From NCBI GenBank assembly GCA_039105265.1, contig JAPFFF010000015.1:2604001-2668000 (forward strand): 64,000 bases of DNA, in the 5' to 3' direction. The notes under the pieces are model-generated. The model was not told the origin of the DNA, ran no database searches, and saw nothing but the letters and a program-made list of their open reading frames with translations. This DNA is from Tritrichomonas musculus (Eukaryota > Parabasalia > Tritrichomonadida > Tritrichomonadidae). The position numbers and the translations under genes were made by a program. Shown here in pieces: positions 21,301 to 30,900 of the stretch; the first letter of the stretch is position 1; each line of letters begins with the position of its first letter.

Positions 21301-24300
21301 ATTAATATCAATATATTGACAATTAATAAGTTCTGTTAAAATTGCTTTGTTTTTTAATTTTAATGCAATGAATAAGGCAGTTGAATCATTAATATCAACC
21401 GATTTTGATTTCTTCTTTTGCTTTTTACTTTTGCTTTTACTTTGCTTTTTATTATTTTCATCATTAGCATACAAATCGATAAAGAATTTAACAACTTCAA
21501 GATTCTGACTTTGAACAGCCAATACAAATGCATTTTTACCATCTTTTGATTTTTCATTAAGATCAACATTATCATTTTCAACTAACATTTTAATTAGATC
21601 TAAATTACCTTCTTCAACTGATGATAAAAAGAGTGTCATTCCTTTTTCATCTTGGAAATTAACATCAACTTCAGGTTGATTAATTAAAAGTTTAGCAAGT
21701 TCAATGTTTCTTTTAGCAGCCATTTGAAGCAATGTTTCACCATTTTTAGCTTTATCATTCAAATTATCTTTGAAGTAAGGAATAAGTAAGTTTACAGCTT
21801 CTATTTTTTCAGCGAAAAAAGCAACGTGAATAGCTGACATTCCATCTTTATTTTTAGAATAAATATCAATGTCATCATTGGACATGAGGAGATTTAAAAG
21901 TTCTATATTTCCACTTTTTGCAGCAGCCAAAAATGGAGTTGTTCCATCACCGATAGCAGGCTTATTATAATTGATATTATCGCTATCAAGAAGAAGTTTA
22001 ACTATTTCAACATTTCCAATCTCACAAGCAATGATCAAAGGTGTCTTTTCATTCTTTGTATCAATGTTAGCATTGACAGAATTGCCAAATTTGTCTAAGA
22101 TTGCTTTAATCATATGAACGTTATGGTTTTCAATAGCAACCACAAGAATGACACGTCCATCGGCACATTTTTGATTTGGATCAAAAACAATTTCATTTAA
22201 AAGGATGTCAAAAGCGCCATTTTTATTTTGGATGCATGCGTATTGAAGTAAGTTATTATTTTCATATTCTTGATTAATGTCAATGTCTTCGACTTCAAGA
22301 AGAAGTTGAATTATATCAACATAATCATTCATTATTGCAAAAATAATTGGAGCTCTTCCTTCTGAATCAAGGTTATTTACATTGATATGACTATCACTAT
22401 CTAGAAGTAATCTTACAATGTTAACATTCCCTGATCTGCAAGCAAAATGCAACGGTGATTGTCTTCTATTTATTCCTCCAGTAACTTTTGTTTTAAGATG
22501 AACTTTCTTCGATCTAGCAACTGCTAAAACTGTTTCATAATCGCCTCCTAAACATGCATAATGAATGGGACAGACTCCTTCTTGTGTAGAAACATTTACA
22601 TCATACAAATGCTTTCGAATAAGATATGAAACTAGCTTCGATAAACCTAACTTACATGCTTTATGAATGATCTTTTCACCATCACTTGATTTATCATCAA
22701 TTTTTTGGACATTAATGAAGTCATTATTAAGTAACAAAATCGATGAATGCGAGTTCTTATTTTCAATGCAATATTCAAGTGGCGTCTTCCCTTTATATTC
22801 AGTGTTTACATCAATATAAGTGAACTGAAGCATGTATTCAATTCCAATTTCATTGTTTGCTTTGCAAAACAAATTCAAGAGAACATTCGTGCTGGCTCCT
22901 TCTCTTAAGAAAAGAGGGACATAATTGAAATACCCTCTTGAAACGCATTTCGTCATGAAATGGCAAATATGATCATGCGTTATCTTTGTCTTTTTATCAA
23001 TTGTGTTCAATATCATTTCATATGTTTCAGTGAAATGATGACTGGAGCAAAAAGACAACATTTCAATTAATAATTCTTTTTGATGATCATCAATATCTTT
23101 TAGAAATGTCTTTATTATCTGAGGACACTGTCCAGCAATGACGTAGAATGGAAGTTCAGGCCTATTCATAATAACTTTTTGAATGCGTAATTGGTCCAAG
23201 TATTCAAAAATTTGTTGGCTGCCAAAGAACGCAGCTAGCTCAATCAATGATGATTCATTCAATGATGAAAGACATGACAAATCAGCAATTTCTGAAGGAA
23301 ACTTGTAGGTATCAAGAGAGTCTTTTTCAAAGGTCTGTTTGAATTGATCAATGTCATCGTTTAAGAAAATGGTAACATATTGTTCATTTTGAATTAAACC
23401 GCTTTTTATACTTTTTGAGAGGAAGTTAATTAACAAAGAATTTTCATCTTTGTTCTTTTTACTTTTCTCGTTTACTTTTGGTTTTTGTTTCTCAACTTCA
23501 TTCTTTAAGTAGTTAACAATTGTTTCGTTAACTGCAAAATAATCGTTAATTTGAGCTTTTTGATAAAATTCGAGAAAAAAGAGTTCTGGACTATTTTTTT
23601 GATCAATTTGAGATAAATCGATTAGATTATTGGAAAGAAGATAATGTATTAAGTAATATGTTTCTTGTCGATAGTTTTTAATTGAACTTTTTTGCGTTTT
23701 TAGTTGAGAATACTTTCCAATAACATAATTAATGAAACTATTTAGAAAAACGTTTTTGTCGTTTGATCTCTTCTGTTTTTCTTTATCAAGAGATTTGATC
23801 AATTGTATAATGATGGTGATTTTTTGTTGGTGCTCTTGTAGTTGTTCGAGCGAATTAAATCCAGTGGATATGGTATTGACAATTTCATAATAGAATAATT
23901 TACTTAATTGTTTAAAAGAAATTTTATCAAGTGATAATATTATTTCTTCTTCTTTTTCATTATCACTTTCATATTCATCTCGGTCTGAATCAGAATTTTC
24001 TTTTTCACTCTCAGTAGATTTGTCATCATTTTTTGATATAGGAATAGGATTAATTTTTTGTACAATTTGTTGAGTAATGTCTTCTGAATTTGAAATTGAT
24101 AATTTATGGATTAAAGTTGAAAGTTCAACAAGAAATTGAATAGATGGATGTTGATCAATTTGATTTTGATCACATTCACGTTTATAACAGAAAGAATTTA
24201 TTTTTGTTTGTATATCTAACGACTTTAATATCTTTTCTAGTTCAAAAATATAGTCGAAATTGTCGTTTGTTATCTCGTAATCATTTCCTTGGAAAATATC

Positions 24301-24453
24301 TTTTGTCAATTCGTAAAATTCTTTTCCTCTTTCAATTTTTAATTCTATCTGAAGATTATTTTCTATATCTAACCCAGGAAAGTTGGATTGGATAAAATTC
24401 CTATTACAGCTAAAACTTAAATCATCTATTTGAACAGTAAAGTTATTTATCAT
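15358..24453 (-). CDS. Giant ankyrin-repeat protein (3,031 aa)
   Basis: Starts at ATG 24453 (MINNFTVQIDDLSF). Residues 1-135 form a trichomonad-type N-terminal domain ending in FLVELSTLI. An acidic stretch follows at ~150-170, then a helical region like the DUF3447 segment of trichomonad ankyrin proteins (SSLNESSLIELAAFFGSQQIFEYL). From ~residue 555 to the C-terminus there are dozens of ankyrin repeats of the form 'G.TPLH.AC..G....V..LL......DVN'. They are interrupted by low-complexity inserts: an (RN)n run at ~1270, a nine-unit RSQMNGINDW array at ~1475-1565, and a Lys/Glu-rich stretch near 1660-1690. There is no membrane segment or enzyme domain, so it is probably an intracellular scaffold. 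It is a divergent paralogue of the plus-strand giant next door. Confidence 0.9.
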   Translation of the reverse strand: MINNFTVQIDDLSFSCNRNFIQSNFPGLDIENNLQIELKIERGKEFYELTKDIFQGNDYEITNDNFDYIFELEKILKSLDIQTKINSFCYKRECDQNQIDQHPSIQFLVELSTLIHKLSISNSEDITQQIVQKINPIPISKNDDKSTESEKENSDSDRDEYESDNEKEEEIILSLDKISFKQLSKLFYYEIVNTISTGFNSLEQLQEHQQKITIIIQLIKSLDKEKQKRSNDKNVFLNSFINYVIGKYSQLKTQKSSIKNYRQETYYLIHYLLSNNLIDLSQIDQKNSPELFFLEFYQKAQINDYFAVNETIVNYLKNEVEKQKPKVNEKSKKNKDENSLLINFLSKSIKSGLIQNEQYVTIFLNDDIDQFKQTFEKDSLDTYKFPSEIADLSCLSSLNESSLIELAAFFGSQQIFEYLDQLRIQKVIMNRPELPFYVIAGQCPQIIKTFLKDIDDHQKELLIEMLSFCSSHHFTETYEMILNTIDKKTKITHDHICHFMTKCVSRGYFNYVPLFLREGASTNVLLNLFCKANNEIGIEYMLQFTYIDVNTEYKGKTPLEYCIENKNSHSSILLLNNDFINVQKIDDKSSDGEKIIHKACKLGLSKLVSYLIRKHLYDVNVSTQEGVCPIHYACLGGDYETVLAVARSKKVHLKTKVTGGINRRQSPLHFACRSGNVNIVRLLLDSDSHINVNNLDSEGRAPIIFAIMNDYVDIIQLLLEVEDIDINQEYENNNLLQYACIQNKNGAFDILLNEIVFDPNQKCADGRVILVVAIENHNVHMIKAILDKFGNSVNANIDTKNEKTPLIIACEIGNVEIVKLLLDSDNINYNKPAIGDGTTPFLAAAKSGNIELLNLLMSNDDIDIYSKNKDGMSAIHVAFFAEKIEAVNLLIPYFKDNLNDKAKNGETLLQMAAKRNIELAKLLINQPEVDVNFQDEKGMTLFLSSVEEGNLDLIKMLVENDNVDLNEKSKDGKNAFVLAVQSQNLEVVKFFIDLYANDENNKKQSKSKSKKQKKKSKSVDINDSTALFIALKLKNKAILTELINCQYIDINQLSKERTFLCKIVKKMVKKTPSDNFNYDETFDLVLTRNDIDVNKQSPKYDNQTCLHIACKNQNNNNNYRCSNNNNKNNIFKGIKLINKIIQIKGIDINLSSNEGTPLYLLIKYQHDYFNDATYQEYLKKEKEINNNNRGPGFGFHSYNNNNIFNSNKQEEEQQEQEFWCDILNNAEINLNKGGTPQEASNLFREYFNLKKLVEKKENANEMKQNQPMFLHRNRNRNRNRNERPKKLTKAEKEQQEKTKKLNEEKLKKIPKIETPLELVIENKYYEIFEALISSKSLNINLNDNPLKYTPLHLAISNRDLKIINSILERRDIKINIQDEKGETPLLLALLQPDSRLDDVIVSMLKRKDVLKGINIGNNENVTPFLASLRSKNFDIFNEFMQNKDVDVDVKDNKGKTALYLFVENISIQYSNPLRNRSQMNEIKDWRSQMNGINDWRSQMNGIKDWRSQMNGINDWRSQMNEIKDWRSQMNGINDWRSQMNGINDWRSQMNGINDWRSQMNGINDWRSRNDNVPSSVRKPAGLRTGTSRPDNDDNDDDDNNKKKEINYADRIRMLISKCPSLLNIPNDKGETPLFRAIQRIQNYSKDLVDVILFLLDQDDIDLSLPEDLIPDEEEEEKNEEENDKNKKIVPKKERPKYTSLLHMACYKSIPMVVQKLIPLTREFYKKEKDPQLNIFTQKNSHENTILNAACSSGDIDTVRVIIDYILDPENGIEYNNPEVFDINAESMDKITPLQFICRLKSTETTLNVLENVLLMESINVNAKSSATDKTALHYACSNVSEDFVDKIIALKSDEIEPNSYDKEGKTPLVIAALNNREKIVERLLDIKSLDINLAELNSLKTPLFIATENSNFAMVSLLINDQRIEPNNQIMDTKLTPLMKAIENENAAIFYLILNNEKINLNLVDYKGLLALHYACKNNNLEFTKAIVNKIVETDKDNLPYCLNLQAQNNGLTPLHYACLNNNKRIVEFLVSFDSIDPNLYDKQGRTPLVIAAVNGCKQTVKRLLTNKSLDVNLPLIIVSKSEKITPLQISCQSWNDKVFERILKDSRTDPNIPKLPTKKTPLINVIQSLKEIYFDLLINHKKIDLFAVDKSQRTALHYACKKGNIRFVKEIISRIDKKDLGSYLNHQTYKGLTPFHYACTSGNKDVILFFFELSKDPKNKININLQDKKEITPFVAYLNNSIGTIDDDVCEAFLTEQIDRNIKSSIIFDICKKGHFAIIDFILKNCTFDINNNQNENNETLLHILCKNQMAGLVKEMLNSSEVDVNEIDKEQKTALHYACELGMNPEIVQLLIDTNRCNINAKDKKGMTALHYACSLGKINFIEQLVNYEQSHPNSVDVNAQDENGSTPLHLLAIAIPFDVRMNEVLLSSPNCDPNIQDKDGNTPLHFACNNGQNLFVSSLIELSPIEVDINAINGECQTPLFIACLNNNFIMFNTLFSSKLADQIDINLTSPIYIAALKQNLDLFNILFEMPGIDLNSNKNIMLNDDDHFKNHYHFEKMNLMHILSSFNQPELLNKLIESNQFDVNEQTAPDVENKMNGTPLIIALKNNQLENFNLLVDRYQNELNLNLLDSNGMAAIHYCLYLNDERSSSLKKLLEIDETIVNLKTNNKETPLMIAFHGNSTKSTIALLRIPSINVFDQDSSFRTVLHHLASKRSSNECIDSVLNKIKYSTNDIDEIASYINAKDVNGNSAIILGCLNCNTYFVKKLIELFNDLINYNQPNFEGITPFFAALNSRSSAILDHLLLIDEITSSIDLSVPVDSENNYFVHLFARNGSCENFKLLIDKALSHSSNLLIDLANLKNSKDESPLTIAIKQKKIDLLKYILNNLDPNLNIKGEGDTPLLFEAAISYDFNLFKVIVKYGNFNLNEKFKGKTILHYICENSCDDVEKIEYLMTRDDVDFNCTTDRLELTPLHIAAKHKKFSLARTLLSLDGRIDVNKPNAKGVTPKQAGKNRVIRGLFVEYNQRNK
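19759..20028 (-). repeat. 30-bp minisatellite in ankyrin gene (9 units)
   Basis: Nine 30-bp units encode RSQMN(G/E)I(N/K)DW. Units alternate between Gly-Ile-Asn and Glu-Ile-Lys forms, which suggests duplication of pairs of units. The array is in frame and sits between ankyrin repeats. Confidence 0.95.
20609..20643 (-). repeat. Hexanucleotide microsatellite encoding (RN)n
   Basis: A run of about five TTTCTA units on the plus strand encodes Arg-Asn dipeptides in the minus-strand ankyrin gene. Confidence 0.85.
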
Positions 24454-24960
24454 TCAAATGGAGCAATAGTATTTTACTTTGATTATGTAAATAGATTTTT
24501 TTTGACTAATAAAGGCAAAAATCAGTCAATTAAAATACTATTGCTCCATTTGAATGATAAATAACTTTACTGTTCAAATAGATGATTTAAGTTTTAGCTG
24601 TAATAGGAATTTTATCCAATCCAACTTTCCTGGGTTAGATATAGAAAATAATCTTCAGATAGAATTAAAAATTGAAAGAGGAAAAGAATTTTACGAATTG
24701 ACAAAAGATATTTTCCAAGGAAGTGATTACGAGATAACAAACGACAATTTCGACTATATTTTTGAACTAGAAAAGATATTAAAGTCGTTTGATATACAAA
24801 CAAAAATAAATTCTTTCTGTTATAAACGCGAATGTGATCAAAATCAAATTGATCAACATCCATCTATTCAATTTCTTGTTGAACTTTCAACTTTAATCTA
24901 TAAATTATCAATTTCAAATTCAGAAGACATTTCTCAACAAATTATACAAAGAATCATTGA
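24047..24960. repeat. Palindrome: ~430-bp inverted arms around ankyrin gene starts
   Basis: The two ankyrin genes are head to head. The inverted arms cover the first ~135 codons of each gene plus 23 bp of 5' flank (24454-24476 and 24531-24553 are exact reverse complements). The non-repeated centre is only 54 bp (24477-24530). Protein differences within the arms are few (for example N/S, L/F, H/Y), whereas similarity drops sharply beyond about codon 136. Confidence 0.9.
24454..24553. promoter_or_regulatory. Bidirectional promoter between ankyrin giants
   Basis: This 100-bp gap is all the sequence available to start both genes. Its outer 23 bp on each side are identical in inverted orientation (TCCATTTGA next to each ATG), so the two genes probably share the same core promoter. 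A small inner inverted repeat (TTGACT/AGTCAA) flanks the centre. The motif directing initiation is not certain. Confidence 0.6.
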
Positions 24961-27900
24961 TCCTGGCAATAAATTAAAGAAGAGCCAAAATAAAAACAAA
25001 AAAACAAAGAAGAAAAAAAGTAAAAATAAAAATGATGAAGATGATGAAAATAAGGAATTGTATGATTCTTCTCATGAGTTAGATTTAAATGTTATAAGCA
25101 AATTATTTTACTTTGAAATCGTCAATTGCTTATCATCCAGATTTCAATCATATGAAGAATTACATCAGCACCAACAGAAAATAGAACTCATTATGCATAT
25201 TTTAAATGAATTAGATGATGACTCAGAAGAAGATAAAAAATATCTTGACAATTTTATTAAATTTGTTATTCGAAAGTTTTATCAAGTTTCCTCTATGAAT
25301 AGTTCCATCAATAATTTTAAGCAAGAAACATTTTACCTCGTTTATTATCTTCTTTCAAATAACTTTCTTTCTATATCTCAATTATATGATTCTTCTGATA
25401 CACAAAACCATTTTGAATTAGAAAAGTATAAAAATTGCCCAACTTATTTTTTAAACTTTTATCCACAAATGAAACTTGATCAATATTTCAAAAAAAACAC
25501 TCATTTATTATCATCGTCAAATAGTGATGGAGATGCTATTAATACTTCTAAAAAACAAACAAAAAGAAGAAATAAGAAAGAAACTCAGTCAACAAATACC
25601 AGTTTTGAAGAAAAAATCACGAATTATCTTCAAATACATCAAGAAAAGATTAAAGACGGAATTCCTACTGATAATGATATTTTAAATATAATCATTAATG
25701 ATGATTTAGATGGTCTAAAAGCATATTGTATATCAAAATATGTAGACAATTATTATACAATAGAAGAATTTGAAAACATCGTCATTGATTCTTATTATGT
25801 TCCATCTTCAATAGGTAACTTTGCATGTATTTCATGTCTAAATGAAAGTTCCATTCTTGAATTATCTGCTTATTTTGGTAGTAAAAATATCTTTAAATAT
25901 TTGAATGAAAAACAATTGAAAGGCCTAATTCATCGATCAAATAATCTTGGATCATACATAATTGTAGGTCGAGACCCCCAAATTCTTGACATTTATATTG
26001 ATTCTTTAAAAAATCAAAGAGAAGAAGAAAAGACTGTTTCGAAAAGGCCTAAAAAAGAAGAAGAAGAAAAAGAACCTTCTTCTGACGAATTAAGTAGTGT
26101 TGATACAGATGATCCATTTTACTTTAATGATGATCTTTCAAATAATCATTATAATTATGATAACACAAACCCAACCAACAAGCAAAAGCATTCAACTAAT
26201 CACTTACAAAATGAGATTATTGCCAAGGAGCTTCAATTAATTAATGAAGTAAAATCATTAATGAAAATCAGTATTGAGCGAGGCAACTTTGATGCCTATA
26301 AATTCCTCTTGAATGAGCTTCTACAATACCAAAAAGATCAATATCTTATTGATTACCAAACACTTGATCAATACATTGCAAAATGTATTAATAAATGTTA
26401 TTTTGAATTTGTTCCACTTCTATTAGAACAAGGAGCAACAGCAAGTAGATCATTATGCTTGTTTTGCAAGCAAAATAATGAACTTGGAATTGATTACATG
26501 ATACAATTTTCATATATTGACATTAATGCAACTTATAAAAGAAAATCGCCTCTTGAATACTGTGTAAATAACAAGAATACTAAAATGGCTCTAAAATTCC
26601 TTGAAAATGACAAAATAGTCTTGCAAGATATAATTGAACCAAAAGAAAATGAGAAGAAACGTCCACGTAAGGAATTAAATCAAATTGCAAGATCAGTCAT
26701 TGTTGAAGCTTGTTCACTTGGCTTGTCAACAATTGTTCATTATTTCCTAGAAAAGAAATTATTTGATATAAAAGTCATTTCTGATGATAAACTCAATTTA
26801 CTTCATCTTGTTTGCAAGAGTGGTGACTTAGACACCTTTAAAGAAATCTATCAATTTAAAGACAAGGCGATGAATCCAAATGCAAAGGTAAAATCTGGCC
26901 CATTTAGAGGAAGAACGCCTCTTCATTTTGCTTGCATTTCAGGAAACCTTGAAATTGTTGATTTGTTACTTCAACAACCAAAAATTAATATAAATAGTAA
27001 AGATGGCGAAGGTTGGTATCCATTGCAATATGCAATTTCAAACGGAAATGCAGATATTGTTTCATTATTGCTTGATCAAGAAGGAATCCAAACCGACATA
27101 AAAACAAAAGAAGAAGAAAACTTGCTCCATTTGGCGTGTAGATCAAATCATGAAGAAATAGTTGATATGATTTTGAATAGTCCAAAAGTTACAACGTCAT
27201 TTGATCTAAATGCAAAAACATTAAAAGGCGAAACTCCTCTTGAAATCGCACTTTACAAAAGTAACTTTAATATCATTTCACTTTTAATTAACAACGGGGT
27301 TAAAGAAGGAAAGAAAAACAAGAAGAAAAAATCAAGTAATAAGCAACACTCAGAGATTGATCTAAATATAATGACAAGCACAAGAAAAGTGCCATTTATA
27401 ATGGCATGTGAATTAAAAAGAGTTGACATTCTAGAACTTTTCCTTGGCAATGATACAGTTGATATAAATTCAACTGCTTCGAATGGCAAAACAGCAATTT
27501 TCATTGCCTGTGAATTGGATCTTGTTGATGTTGTTTCAACATTGCTTAAAATTGATGGTATTGATTTAAATGCATCGACAAAAGATGGAAGAACTCCTTT
27601 GATTGCTGCTTGTGAAAGAGGCAATAAAAATATTGTTGAATTACTACTTAATTACAATGACAAAAAGATGAATTCAATTGATTTTAATGCCAAAACACGA
27701 CAAGGGAAAAATGCATTACTTATTGCATGTGAATATCCAAGAACTGACATTGTTGAATTATTACTTAAATTCGATGAAATTGATTGTAATGCATCTTCTA
27801 AAATAGGACTGACTCCTCTTTGCATTGCTTGTAAAAATGGATGGGAAAACATTGTCGACGATTTAATCGATCATGGAGCAGATGCCAATTTTAAAGCATT

Positions 27901-30900
27901 TAATAAATCAGTCCTTTATTATGCATGCTTGGGTCATAACATAAACATTATCAAGAAAATATTATCTAATATTGATCAATATGAAAGCACGTTATCTAAA
28001 AGATCGTCTAAAGCATCTGTTGGCCAGCCATCCAATTCATTTATTGACGAAGTTTTGAAAGTTTTACCTAAAAATGATCGATTTGATTCAACTTATTATC
28101 CTCCAAATCGACATCGTTATTATGATTCGGATTATTCGGATTATTCGGATTATTCGGACTCTTTCTCTGATAAATCAGAAAGCGAATCTGATGAAAGTGA
28201 AGGTGCCAATGAAGATGATTTCATAAATAAAAATGATGACTATGACGATGAAGATGATTTGGATTCACTTAAATCAAAGTTAGGTGGATCACATGGATCA
28301 AATGAAAGTTCTCCTCTTTTCATTAGCTGCATGAATGGTGATTTTGAAATCTTTAATCTTTTAATTAATGCTAATATTACGAATGACGTAGAACGTAGAG
28401 ATTATTGTGGAAGAACATTGCTTTTCGTTGCCTGTGAAGGAGGAAACCTAGACATTGTTAAAACGTTAATAAATAAGTTTGAACTTGATCCAACAATTAC
28501 TGATGATAATTCTAAAACTGTTCTACATGTTCTCTGTGAAAAAAATCATTTTGAAATTGCCGAATTCTTGATCAATAATTCACCAATTCCTCTCGATATC
28601 AATGATAAGTGGAATGACGAAACGCCACTTGAAACAGCATGCAAAAATGGAAGCTTAGAAATGGTTCAACTTTTATTAAAACAAGATGGAATAGAAGTTA
28701 ATCTTCCTGCAAAACCACAAGTAGAAGAAGAAGAACAAAATGAAAACTTTTATGCAAAACTTGCTAAAAAAACGCAGCCAAAAGCACCAGAATCAAATGA
28801 AATTCCTCCATTAATTTGTGCTTGCAACAAGTGGAATCCAGAAATCATCAAATGTTTAATTAAAGAAGCTCCTGGTCTTGATATTAATGTGGCAAACCCA
28901 TCCACAGGAGAAACTGTTCTTCATTATGCAAGCAAAAATGGAGATGCTGAAATTTGCGACTTAATATTATCAAAGAATACTGACGCTATTACGCAGCCAA
29001 TAAAATTTAATAAGACACCAATTCAACTTGCCTTAGAAAACAACAAAGTTGATGTTCTTGAAGTATTCTTGAAATATGCAAACAATGACCAATTAAACTC
29101 TAAATTTATGAATGGAAGCACATTGTTAATTGAAGCTTGTTCGAAACAATATCAAGACGTTGTTAAGTACTTGCTTAAAAATGATCAAATTGATGTAAAC
29201 AAACTTGATGATGATGGAAATTCGCCTTTGTTTGTTGTTGCCAAAAATGGAAATGAAAAGATTTGTCAATTGTTGCTTGAAAATAATAAAATTGAAATCG
29301 ATCAGACAACAAAACTTAAAACTCCTTTGTATCAAGCTTGCAAGTATGGAAACGCTGGAGTTGTTGAAATGTTACTTAAAAAAGGAGCCAAAACTGATTC
29401 ACTTACTAAGAACGGAAAGACACCTCTTCATGTAGCTTGTCAGCATGGCTTTTACCAAATTGTTTCTATGTTATTAAATTGCCCCAATGTTGACATTAAT
29501 TTATTAACAATTGCTTCGCCAACTTCAACATTCAAGACCCTTTATTCACCACTTCATTATGCATGCTCAAATATCAATCGCTATTCTCTTGGTACTAGAC
29601 CTAATAACTTCCTCGGTAGATCGACTTTCGCACCAAATAATAACTTTTCAGGCAGACCAAACTTCGCACCAAATAATAACTTTTCAGGCAGACCAAACTT
29701 CGCACCAAATAATAACTTTTCAGGTATACCAAACTTCACACCAAATAATAACTTTTCAGGTATACCAAACTTCGCACCAAATAATAACTTTTCAGGTATA
29801 CCAAACTTCGCACCAAATAATAACTTTTCAGGTATACCAAACTTCGCACCAAATAATAACTTTTCAGGTATACCAAACTTCGCACCAAATAATAACTTTT
29901 CAGGTATACCAAATTTGAGTCTTAATAATAATAATTCGACTAGGGATGTTATTTATGATAATTCTAGCTTCTGCATGGAGAGAATTTCTAGAGGAATTAA
30001 AAAGTTTTGTGTTGAACTTCTTCTAAAACATTCACAGATCGATGTGAACTTGCAAACATCACTTAAAGAAACAGCACTACAAATTGCATGTGAAAATAAA
30101 GATTTTACAATAATGAATGAATTATTGCAACATCCACAAATCGATACAAATGTGAAACTATCAAATGGAAACACACCTCTTCACATTGCTTGTGATAATT
30201 ATCGATTAAACTTGATCAAAATGATTCTAAATAACCCACAAACTGATGTTAATAGCATCAATAATGAAGGCCAAACGGCTCTTTCTATTGCATGTGATCA
30301 AAACAGACTTGATGTTATTAATCTTTTATTAAATCATCCTGAATTGAAGGTCAGTATTCCATCTCAAAAGAATCCAATTGAAAATGCAATTCAAAAGAAT
30401 AATCGTGAAATTTTTAACATTTTAATACATCATCCATCATTTGACGTTAATGAATTTGATTCAAAATCAATGACACCTTTAGGATATGCAATTAAAGAGC
30501 AAAACATTGACTTTGTTCATCAACTTTTAATAAATCCAAACATTGATATCAACAAGAAATTCATCACAAAAGAAGAAGTAAAGACGAAGTCATTTAACCG
30601 ACCAAATAATAACAATAATTATAATAGTGGAAGATTTGGTGGATTCAATTATAATAGATTTAATAGAAATAATTATGATTATGATGAAAATGATGATAAT
30701 TCAAATGAAGCACTTGAAGTATTATCGACACCAATAAATGTTGTATTAAAATTAAATAATTACAAGCTAATGAAGATGTTAATTCAATATCCGTCATTAG
30801 ATATAAATGCTTATACGAATGGAAAGACATCTTTACAATCAGCTGTTGCTTCTAACAACATAAAACTTACATCATTACTTCTTTCATTTCCAAGCATTGA

